From an uncultured Bacillota bacterium (GTDB lineage: Bacteria; Bacillota; Clostridia; Peptostreptococcales; Anaerovoracaceae), in the NCBI GenBank assembly GCA_946541435.1, contig CAMNJK010000101.1, positions 1 to 6,070 of the forward strand: a stretch of 6,070 nucleotides of DNA, in the 5' to 3' direction. This document shows positions 1 to 5,460 of the stretch, piece after piece (the first letter of the stretch is position 1; each line of letters starts with the position of its first letter). The position numbers and the translations under genes are program-made. Below the pieces are notes generated by a model that was not told the origin of the DNA, did no database searches, and saw only the letters and a program-made list of their open reading frames with translations.

Positions 1-274
1 CATAGGAACCGAACAGAGCGATCTTCTTGCCGCTCAGCTTGGGTTCACAGGCTGTGAACATGGGATCGAATTCATCCTCCTCCAGGACCTCATCGCCCAT
101 GGCCGGGCATCCGAATCCGATGGCGTCATAGGCGTCCATCTTGTCCGGGCCGAAATCCGCGGCGGTGATGATCTCCACCTCTGCGCCTGCGCCGGACGCG
201 CCGGCTGCCACTGCCTTTGCCATTGCTTCTGTGTTGCCTGTTGCGCTCCAGTAAACGACTGCTACTTTGCTCAT
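1..274 (-). CDS. flavodoxin, N-terminal part (3' end cut by window edge)
   Basis: Short-chain flavodoxin: a small cytoplasmic FMN protein that carries electrons and commonly replaces ferredoxin when iron is short. The 91 visible residues begin MSKVAVVYWSATGNTEAMA. The first beta strand (VAVVYW) leads into the FMN phosphate-binding loop S-A-T-G-N-T at residues 10-15, the hallmark of the family. The segment GFGCPAMGDEVLEEDEF (about residues 53-69) matches the second FMN-contacting loop region of clostridial flavodoxins, and the visible part ends in KKIALFGSY, the start of the next core strand. The start is the ATG at 272-274, with GGAGGA (complement of 283-288) 8 bases upstream. The family is usually about 140 residues, so roughly one third lies beyond position 1. 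It follows the DUF3793 gene after 60 bases with no terminator or clear promoter between, so the two are probably co-transcribed from the promoter at 967-995. Confidence 0.93.
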   Translation of the reverse strand, partial: MSKVAVVYWSATGNTEAMAKAVAAGASGAGAEVEIITAADFGPDKMDAYDAIGFGCPAMGDEVLEEDEFDPMFTACEPKLSGKKIALFGSY

Positions 275-334
275 TTGCGTTCTCCTCCATTCAGTAATCA
301 ACTTGTTTTGTTTTTTTATGCCGGTCTCAAAAGC

Positions 335-892
335 TCAGCAGGTCTTCCGTACCGCCAGCTTTTCGAAGGGCATCCCCTGCTTCAGGCATCTGAGATAGAC
401 CCCGGTGCATTTGGTAAACTTCCGGAACATGTCATTGGCCGCATCCACATCGCCGTAGACCTTCCAGTATCCGCTGGTCTTGCTGCCTTGTCCGCCGTAC
501 TTGATGAATCCTTTCACATCCTCCGGGGGATAGCCCAGGAAAAGGCCGATCTCATGCGGAAAATCGGAACTTCCGCAGATGCGCCGCGCCAGCCGGGCAA
601 CGCACACTTCCTGATCGATCCTGGTGTAGCCGAACTGCTTCAGAAGCTGCCGCGCTTCCGCCCGGTCAAGATCGCTCTGGAGCTGCCCCGGCCGGTAAAC
701 GTAGATCAGCGCCCTGCCGCCGCGGGCCCGGAGCCTGGTGACACGAAGGCCCTTGCTGCCGATCAGCATGTTCAGCCGGCGGATCTCTTCATCCAGTTCT
801 TCTTCTGATCTATAGGAGGCAGTGAACAGGTTCCCTGTTTTCAGTCCCGCCAGCGTCGGCGCGCAGTGTCTTACAACCAGATCTTCAGGCAT
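335..892 (-). CDS. DUF3793 family protein
   Basis: A 185-residue soluble protein that I recognise as DUF3793, a family of unknown function found mainly in Clostridia and often beside flavodoxin or ferrous-iron transport genes (family knowledge, recalled not searched). Visible family signatures are HCAPTLAGLKTGNLF at residues 9-23, FPHEIGLFLGYPPEDVKGFI at 111-130, and a C-terminal block with GYWKVYGD (141-148) and FRKFTKC (156-162). No signal peptide or membrane segment is visible. Six cysteines (10, 97, 106, 162, 169, 185) are scattered rather than arranged as an iron-sulfur motif. The start ATG at 890-892 has AAAGGAG (complement of 898-904) 5 bases upstream, and the protein ends in a TGA at 335-337. 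It is the first gene of a likely two-gene operon with the flavodoxin, controlled by the promoter and palindrome at 940-995. The molecular activity is unknown; the context points to iron limitation or electron transfer. Confidence 0.88.
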   Translation of the reverse strand: MPEDLVVRHCAPTLAGLKTGNLFTASYRSEEELDEEIRRLNMLIGSKGLRVTRLRARGGRALIYVYRPGQLQSDLDRAEARQLLKQFGYTRIDQEVCVARLARRICGSSDFPHEIGLFLGYPPEDVKGFIKYGGQGSKTSGYWKVYGDVDAANDMFRKFTKCTGVYLRCLKQGMPFEKLAVRKTC

Positions 893-939
893 GCTTTCTC
901 CTTTCCTGTGGCTCTGTCGATCCCGCTTCCCCTTTCTTG

Positions 940-959
940 GTTAGTTCAATCTAACTAAC
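940..959 (-). promoter_or_regulatory. Predicted DtxR/IdeR-type operator (palindrome)
   Basis: Perfect 7-bp inverted arms GTTAGTT (940-946) and AACTAAC (953-959) with a 6-bp spacer. The TTAG...CTAA ends resemble binding sites of metal-dependent repressors of the DtxR/IdeR/MntR family (known consensus TTAGGTTAGSCTAACCTAA). The site begins about one base downstream of the predicted transcription start of the DUF3793-flavodoxin operon, where a bound repressor would block initiation. The palindrome and its position are seen directly; the repressor family and the metal (iron or manganese) are inferred. Confidence 0.66.
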
Positions 960-966
960 TGACAAT

Positions 967-995
967 AATATAACCGAGGGAGCATCGGCTGTCAA
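967..995 (-). promoter_or_regulatory. Sigma-A type promoter of the DUF3793-flavodoxin operon
   Basis: Read on the minus strand, an exact -35 hexamer TTGACA (complement of 990-995) is followed by a 17-base spacer and a -10 hexamer TATATT (complement of 967-972). This is very close to the housekeeping consensus. Transcription should start near position 960, giving a leader of roughly 68 bases before the DUF3793 start codon. A promoter this strong fits repression by the palindrome immediately downstream rather than dependence on an activator. Confidence 0.8.
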
Positions 996-1008
996 TGTCT
1001 GATATTAA

Positions 1009-1046
1009 CTTTTTTCATCCCCGGCGCTTCACTTCCATGAAAAAAG
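1009..1046. repeat. 10-bp perfect inverted repeat beside the terminator
   Basis: CTTTTTTCAT at 1009-1018 and its exact reverse complement ATGAAAAAAG at 1037-1046 flank an 18-base GC-rich spacer. The right arm overlaps the T-run and stem base of the ATPase terminator, so in read-through RNA the two structures would compete. It may be no more than low-complexity A/T runs, but ten exact bases including the CAT/ATG ends are worth recording. Confidence 0.5.
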
Positions 1047-1080
1047 CGCAGCGACAAGAGTCTTCTCGTCAGCTGCGCTT
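1040..1080 (-). terminator. Intrinsic terminator of the ATPase operon
   Basis: On the minus strand a perfect 9-bp stem, AAGCGCAGC (complement of 1072-1080) with GCTGCGCTT (complement of 1044-1052), is followed by a run of six T (complement of 1040-1045) that overlaps the stem end. Inside it, GAC/GTC and GAG/CTC can pair further across a small bulge. It lies 47 bases after the stop codon of the P-type ATPase, the expected place for a Rho-independent terminator. The plus-strand reading has only a weak T-run and no gene to terminate. Confidence 0.85.
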
Positions 1081-1127
1081 CCGGTCTTTTCTTCATGGAT
1101 TTTCTTTTTCAGACATGCTCCCGGCCG

Positions 1128-3206
1128 TCAGTCCTTCAGCAGGTCCGTCATGTTATACATGCTGATGGCCAGGGTGGACGCGTTGTGGAGCATGGCCGAG
1201 GTGGCCGGCGGCACGACGCCCAGCAGTCCCAGTCCGATCAGAAGAGAGTTGAAGGCGATGATCACGCGATAGTCCCTGTGGATCCTGGTCATCAGGGCGT
1301 CCGCGATTCTCTTCAGCGTCAGCAGGACTTCCAGGTCGTCCGCGTCAATGGTGATATCCGCCACTTCCCGGGCGATGGCCGCGCCGGAGTTGACCGCGAT
1401 GCCCACGTCTGCTTCCGACAGGGCCGGCGAATCATTGACGCCGTCACCGATCATCACCACCCGGTGCCCTTCCTCATGCTGCCGGCGGATGAAGTCCGCC
1501 TTGTCCTCCGGCAGGACCTCCGCGATATAATGGTCCACGCCAGCCTTTGCGGCCACGTGAGCCGCCGTCCGCTGGCTGTCTCCGGTCATCATGACGATGT
1601 TGGAGAAACCCTGGGCCCGCAGCGCCGCGATCACGTCCGCCGCGTTTTCCCGCAGGGGGTCTTCGATGCAAAGGCAGGCCGCCAGTGTCCCGTCCAGGGC
1701 CAGATAGAGCAGGGAATACTCCTCCGGAAGACTCTCAAAAGCTGGCCGGTCCTCTTCCGGAACGCTGACCCCTTCATCCTCGAAGATAAAGTGGTAGCTT
1801 CCGATGGAGGCCCGCCGCCCGTCGATTTTGCTGGTGATGCCGTGGGCCACCACATATTCCACGGTGGTGTGCCGCTCCTCATGATGCAGTTCTTTCTGCC
1901 TGGCCGCTGCCACCACCGCGTTGGCGATGGAATGGGGATAGTGCTCCTCCAGACAGGCCGCCAGGCGGAGCATCTCATCTTCATCATTGCCGCCGAAGGG
2001 AATCACCCTTGCCACGGTGGGCTGGGCGTTGGTCAGCGTTCCTGTCTTGTCGAAGACGATGGTATCCGCCTCGGCAACAGCTTCCAGGAATTTTCCGCCC
2101 TTGACGGAAATGCTGTAACGGCCGCTCTCCCGCATGGCCGACATGACCGCCAGGGGCATGGTCAGCTTCAGGGCGCAGGAGTAGTCCACCATCAGGAAGG
2201 CCAGGGCGGTCTGGATGTTGCGGGTGAGGGCGTAGGAGATCAGGGTCCCGCCCAGGCTGTAGGGCACCAGCCGGTCCGCCAGACTGGCGGCTTTGGCCTC
2301 TGTCTGGGATTTCAGCTTCTCCGACTCCTCGATCATCTTCACGATGCGGTCATAGCGGCCGGCGCCGGAAGTCTTCTCAACCATAAACCGGCACTCGCCT
2401 TCTTCCACCACGGTCCCGCCGTAGACATAGCTGCCTTCGGTCTTGCGCACCGGCATGGATTCGCCGGTCATGGCCGCCTGATTGACCATGGCCTCGCCGG
2501 TGACCACCTTGCCATCCAGAGGAATGAGGTTGCCGGTGCGGACCACGATCACATCGCCGGCCGCAACTTCGGACACAGGGACCAGGATCTCGGTGCCGTC
2601 CACGCAAAGCCAGACCTTGTCCACGTTCAGGGACATCATATCTGCCAGATCGTCCATGGATTTCCTGCGGACCCACTCTTCCAGCAGGTCGCCCAGGCCC
2701 AGCAGGAACATGATCTGCGACGCGGTGTCATGGTCTCCCCGGAGCAGGGACACCGTGATGGCCGCTCCGTCCAGCACCGCCACGTTCAGATCCCCATGGA
2801 TGAGCGCTTTAACGCCAGCCTTTGCATACCCGAAACCATGCAGGAAATCCAGACTCCAGCGGATGAAATGGGGAACGATCATGCGCTTCACAAGGCGCCT
2901 TGCCACCATATAGAAGAGGCGGTCCTGATACTCCCGGCCGGTGGCCCGGCTGGTATGAGAGGGTACCAGCGCCGCGTTGTTTTCGTCTTCAAAAGAGAAG
3001 GCCGCCAGGGCGCTGATGATCTGGTCCCGGGCGCAGCTGTATTCGATCACGGCGTCCCGGGTCCGGTCATAGACGGAAACCTTGTTCACACCATCCACTG
3101 CCCGCAGGTAGTATTCCAGGATGTCTGCCTCGGCCAGACTCATCCGGGCCACAGCCGCGTGTACTCTGATTCTGCCACGGGATTCGTGGCTGATCTTCCA
3201 TTTCAT
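1128..3206 (-). CDS. Heavy-metal (P1B-like) transporting P-type ATPase with atypical YSC motif
   Basis: A 692-residue membrane pump that uses ATP to move a metal ion. The N-terminus (about residues 1-75) looks like an HMA-type ferredoxin fold (SRGRIRVH, then DGVNKVSVYD) but has no CxxC. Actuator loop TGES is at 247-250, phosphorylation site DKTGTLT at 386-392 (Asp386), nucleotide-domain HYPHS at 422-426 in place of the usual HPLA motif, TGDSQRT at 541-547 and hinge GDGVNDSPAL at 587-596. Hydrophobic segments lie near 98-175, 313-357 and 648-687. In the metal-site helix the usual Cys-Pro-Cys is Tyr342-Ser343-Cys344, followed by ALKLTMP, so the conserved proline is missing. The last helices carry FN (652-653) and HNAS (674-677). 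The start ATG at 3204-3206 is 6 bases after the stop of the upstream gene, whose last codons form its GGAG site (complement of 3216-3219), so translation is probably coupled. The family is clear; the metal (Mn, Fe, Zn, Cu or other) and direction are not determined. Confidence 0.92.
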   Translation of the reverse strand: MKWKISHESRGRIRVHAAVARMSLAEADILEYYLRAVDGVNKVSVYDRTRDAVIEYSCARDQIISALAAFSFEDENNAALVPSHTSRATGREYQDRLFYMVARRLVKRMIVPHFIRWSLDFLHGFGYAKAGVKALIHGDLNVAVLDGAAITVSLLRGDHDTASQIMFLLGLGDLLEEWVRRKSMDDLADMMSLNVDKVWLCVDGTEILVPVSEVAAGDVIVVRTGNLIPLDGKVVTGEAMVNQAAMTGESMPVRKTEGSYVYGGTVVEEGECRFMVEKTSGAGRYDRIVKMIEESEKLKSQTEAKAASLADRLVPYSLGGTLISYALTRNIQTALAFLMVDYSCALKLTMPLAVMSAMRESGRYSISVKGGKFLEAVAEADTIVFDKTGTLTNAQPTVARVIPFGGNDEDEMLRLAACLEEHYPHSIANAVVAAARQKELHHEERHTTVEYVVAHGITSKIDGRRASIGSYHFIFEDEGVSVPEEDRPAFESLPEEYSLLYLALDGTLAACLCIEDPLRENAADVIAALRAQGFSNIVMMTGDSQRTAAHVAAKAGVDHYIAEVLPEDKADFIRRQHEEGHRVVMIGDGVNDSPALSEADVGIAVNSGAAIAREVADITIDADDLEVLLTLKRIADALMTRIHRDYRVIIAFNSLLIGLGLLGVVPPATSAMLHNASTLAISMYNMTDLLKD

Positions 3207-3212
3207 GATGCT

Positions 3213-3497
3213 TTACTCCGCCGCTGCTTCGATGACTGCTTCCGCCTTCTCTGCAGCCCTTCTCTCGTTGATGTCCTTGGCATCCTGCAGGATGTCATCA
3301 CAGTTCTCCCGGATGTTGGTGGCTGTGGTCATGATATCCTCCTTGCCCCGCAGCACCGCCGCTGTTGCCTCGGTATAGACCTTCTTGGCGTCGTCGCTGG
3401 ACAGGATCCGAACGCCCGCGGTTCCCAGCAGAAAACCGCCCAGCAGGACTCCCATCTTATTTCTGTCTGTGCAAAATTCGCAGATGTGCTTGAACAT
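3213..3497 (-). CDS. DUF6110-like small membrane protein, ATPase partner
   Basis: A 94-residue protein resembling DUF6110, small proteins encoded just upstream of heavy-metal P-type ATPases in Clostridia (from memory; the family name should be confirmed). The order is a short N-terminus with His4, Cys6 and Cys9 (HICEFC), one hydrophobic Gly-rich segment at about 15-32 (MGVLLGGFLLGTAGVRIL) that could be a membrane helix, then a charged, mostly helical region with KKVYTEATAAVLRGKEDI (38-55), Cys66 in IRENCDDI, and an Ala/Glu-rich end. The start ATG at 3495-3497 has a full AGGAGG (complement of 3505-3510) 7 bases upstream, suggesting high expression. The stop TAA at 3213-3215 lies 6 bases before the ATPase start. 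The tight coupling suggests a subunit, chaperone or regulator of the pump; no biochemical role is known to me. Confidence 0.82.
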   Translation of the reverse strand: MFKHICEFCTDRNKMGVLLGGFLLGTAGVRILSSDDAKKVYTEATAAVLRGKEDIMTTATNIRENCDDILQDAKDINERRAAEKAEAVIEAAAE

Positions 3498-3554
3498 TTG
3501 TTAGCCTCCTCTTATTTTTATTAGTTTGTGTGAATTAATTGTCCTGTAAATGTT

Positions 3555-3582
3555 ACAAACAGACCCTCTCGGATCTGTTTGT
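3555..3582 (-). promoter_or_regulatory. Leader hairpin with GAGA tetraloop upstream of the ATPase operon
   Basis: The arms 3555-3566 and 3571-3582 pair over 12 positions around a 4-base loop. Nine pairs (ACAAACAGA with TCTGTTTGT) are perfect; on the minus strand the tenth is a G-U wobble and the last two are C-G, closing a GAGA (GNRA-type) loop. On the plus strand the tenth pair would be a C-A mismatch, so the fold favours minus-strand RNA. It lies in the predicted leader about 12 bases after the start of transcription. No T-run follows, so it is not an intrinsic terminator. It could stabilise the mRNA, form part of a regulatory leader, or be a DNA operator. Confidence 0.6.
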
Positions 3583-3600
3583 TCTTATCTTTATGCAATT

Positions 3601-3630
3601 AACATAACACCTGCGAATTCAGTTAGTCAA
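3601..3630 (-). promoter_or_regulatory. Promoter of the DUF6110-like/ATPase operon
   Basis: On the minus strand, -35 TTGACT (complement of 3625-3630), an 18-base spacer and -10 TATGTT (complement of 3601-3606), with TG one base before the -10 (extended -10, complement of 3607-3609). Transcription would start near 3594 and leave a leader of about 97 bases holding the hairpin at 3555-3582. The match is good but not perfect. The stretch 3631-3734, between this promoter and the HerA-like gene, shows no gene and no convincing intrinsic terminator for that gene. Confidence 0.62.
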
Positions 3631-3734
3631 TCAAATGCGCTTTCACGATATTGACTTCTTTGCCGGAAGACCTGGGGAGCACATGTTACGCGAGATGAGC
3701 TGTCCGTCTCCCTGCCGGGCCTGGTCAGCCCCTC

Positions 3735-5396
3735 TTATTTCTTGATCAGGGTGCTCAGGATCCCGCGGCCCAGCTGTGCGCCCAGGTTGCCGCCCAGGGT
3801 CTTGCCGAACTTGCCGAAGTTGGCGCCCAGGGTCTTGCCCACTTCACGGCCCACGGTGCCCATGACGGAGTTGCCCACCTTGGCCATCTCCTGCTTGCGG
3901 GCCTTTTCGGCTTTTTCCGCTGCCTTCTGGGCAGCCGCCTCTGCTTTGGCCGCTTCCTTGGCCGCGGCTGCTTCCGCCTTTGCGGCTTCCTTGGCTGCCG
4001 CCGCCTGGGCCTTCTCCGCTTCCTTCTGGGCAGCCGCCTCCGCCTTGGCAGCTTCCTTGGCCGCGGCCTCTTCCGCTTCCTCGGCTTCCCTGGCCTGCTG
4101 AGCTTCCACGCCCTTGCGCTGGAGGACCTCAAAGGCGGAATCCGGATCCACCGCGTTGAAGTACTTGCTGTAGAGCAGGCTGGACTTCATCTTCTGATCC
4201 CGCTGCTCGTCGCTGATGGAGCCCATGAAGCTCCTGGGCGGGAGCACGTAGGTCTTCTCCGCCATGCCCGGGATGCCGTCTTCACCCAGGAAGGACACCA
4301 CCGCTTCACCGGTGCCCAGGTTCAGGATGGTCTCGTAAGTATCGAAGGCCGGGTTCTCCCGGAAGGAATCCGCCGCTGCCCGGACCGCCTTCTGGTCTGC
4401 CGGGGTGTAGGCTCTCAGGCCGTGCTCGATCTTGTTGTTCAGCTGGGCCAGGACGCCGTCGGGGATGTCCCGGGGATTCTGGGTGCAGAAATAGACACCC
4501 ACGCCCTTGGACCGGATGAGCTTCACCACCTGCTCGATCTTCTCCAGCAGGGCCTTGGGAGCATCGGTGAACAGAAGATGGGCTTCATCGAAGAAGAAGA
4601 TCATCTTGGGCTGATCCAGGTCCCCCACTTCCGGGAGCATCTCGAAGAGTTCGGACAGGAGCCAGAGCAGGAAGGTGGAATAGAGCCGTCCATTGTTGAT
4701 CAGCGATGAGCTGTCCAGGATATTGATGACGCCGCGTCCGCCTTCCTGGGCCATCCAGTCGGTAAGGGCCAGGGCGGGCTCGCCGAAGAACTTATCCCCG
4801 CCGGCGGTCTCCAGGGCCACGATGGCGCGGGTGATGACCCCGATGGAAGCGCTGGAGATCTTGCCGTATTCCATCTGCAGATCCGCCGCGTGCTCATCCA
4901 CCCAGGCCAGCATGGCCTTCAGGTCCTTGGTGTCGATCAGCAGGAGATCGTTGTCATCCGCGATCTTGAAGACGATGGTCAGGATGTCGCTCTGCAGCTC
5001 GTTCAGATCCAGGATCCGGGACAGCAGCAGCGGTCCCATCTCGGACACCGTGGTCCGAAGCTGGGTCCCCTTCTCCCCGTAGATGTCCCAGAGGCTCACC
5101 GGGTATCCCTGGTACGCAAACCCGTGGTCCGCCAGTCCGAATCTGGCGATCCTCTCCTGCATGTTCTCGCTGTCCGCGCCGGGCAGGCACATTCCCGCGA
5201 TATCGCCTTTGACATCCGCCATGAACACCGGAATGCCCATGTCGCTGAAGGTCTCTGCCATGACCTTTAAGGTCACGGTCTTGCCGGTTCCTGTGGCGCC
5301 CGCCACCAGCCCGTGCCGATTGGCCATCTTCGGAACGATGGATACCGGTTCGCCGGCGTCATTCACGCCGATCCAGATTTTGCTGTCTCTTAACAT
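3735..5396 (-). CDS. HerA-like ATPase, DUF853 (YjgR) family
   Basis: A 553-residue soluble ATPase of the HerA/FtsK superfamily, closest to the DUF853 (YjgR-like) group, whose substrate is unknown. Walker A GATGTGKT is at residues 33-40, within the strand-loop start typical of the family (MANRHGLVAGATGTGKT). Walker B IFFFDEAH is at 266-273 (Asp270, Glu271), and a polar motif FCTQNPRDIPDGVLAQLNNK at 303-322 matches the family's sensor region. DVKGDIAGM at 61-69 is also typical. Residues about 431-502 are an Ala/Lys/Glu-rich helix with 11-residue repeats, followed by a Gly-rich tail (GREVGKTLG, GAQLGRGIL) like the usual DUF853 C-terminus. The start ATG at 5394-5396 is chosen because GAGG lies 7 bases upstream and the family begins here; the in-frame start at 5492 would run into the upstream gene's Gly-tail codons. 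It sits 64 bases after the DUF2207 gene and probably shares its transcript. No nurA-like nuclease neighbour is visible. Confidence 0.9.
   Translation of the reverse strand: MLRDSKIWIGVNDAGEPVSIVPKMANRHGLVAGATGTGKTVTLKVMAETFSDMGIPVFMADVKGDIAGMCLPGADSENMQERIARFGLADHGFAYQGYPVSLWDIYGEKGTQLRTTVSEMGPLLLSRILDLNELQSDILTIVFKIADDNDLLLIDTKDLKAMLAWVDEHAADLQMEYGKISSASIGVITRAIVALETAGGDKFFGEPALALTDWMAQEGGRGVINILDSSSLINNGRLYSTFLLWLLSELFEMLPEVGDLDQPKMIFFFDEAHLLFTDAPKALLEKIEQVVKLIRSKGVGVYFCTQNPRDIPDGVLAQLNNKIEHGLRAYTPADQKAVRAAADSFRENPAFDTYETILNLGTGEAVVSFLGEDGIPGMAEKTYVLPPRSFMGSISDEQRDQKMKSSLLYSKYFNAVDPDSAFEVLQRKGVEAQQAREAEEAEEAAAKEAAKAEAAAQKEAEKAQAAAAKEAAKAEAAAAKEAAKAEAAAQKAAEKAEKARKQEMAKVGNSVMGTVGREVGKTLGANFGKFGKTLGGNLGAQLGRGILSTLIKK
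3906..4070 (-). repeat. Five tandem 11-residue (hendecad) repeats in the HerA-like protein
   Basis: Residues 443-497 of the HerA-like protein are five back-to-back 11-mers with the pattern (A/E)AA(A/Q)K(E/A)A(A/E)KA(E/Q). At the DNA level, the first and last parts are near-identical copies 99 bases apart (starting at 3925 and 4024), which is exactly three repeat units and suggests growth by duplication. An 11-residue period equals three helical turns and predicts a long straight helix or right-handed coiled coil. Confidence 0.85.
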
Positions 5397-5403
5397 GTTC
5401 TTA

Positions 5404-5407
5404 CCTC
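5404..5407 (-). promoter_or_regulatory. Ribosome-binding site that sets the HerA-like start
   Basis: GAGG on the minus strand (complement of 5404-5407) lies 7 bases before the ATG at 5394-5396. No comparable site precedes the longer in-frame start at 5492, which supports the 553-residue form. Confidence 0.7.
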
Positions 5408-5460
5408 GATTTGATATATTTTCAGGATTACGATTTACATTGCCAGCCTTTGCATCGGTC

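Noticed and set aside
275..808. Plus-strand frame of 177 codons antisense to the DUF3793 gene
   Set aside because: DUF3793 signatures on the minus strand explain the stretch, and the plus-strand translation has no known features or ribosome site.
1095..3524. Very long plus-strand open frame of 809 codons antisense to the ATPase and the small gene
   Set aside because: It mirrors the codons of two clear minus-strand genes, has no recognisable domain or ribosome site, and is rich in His/Gln/Gly runs as expected of a GC-rich antisense frame lacking stops by chance.
3555..3582. Hairpin as an intrinsic terminator of the HerA-like gene
   Set aside because: No T-run follows it on either strand and it lies downstream of the predicted promoter of the next operon.
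3622..3632. GTTAGTCAATC over the -35 of the ATPase promoter resembles a half of the operator at 940-959
   Set aside because: Only one half-site with a one-base gap is present and no matching second arm follows, so a shared repressor cannot be supported.
3735..5396. HerA-like gene as part of an anti-phage defence system
   Set aside because: No Sir2, NurA, DUF4297 or other nuclease partner is seen, and the protein fits the housekeeping-like DUF853 group better.
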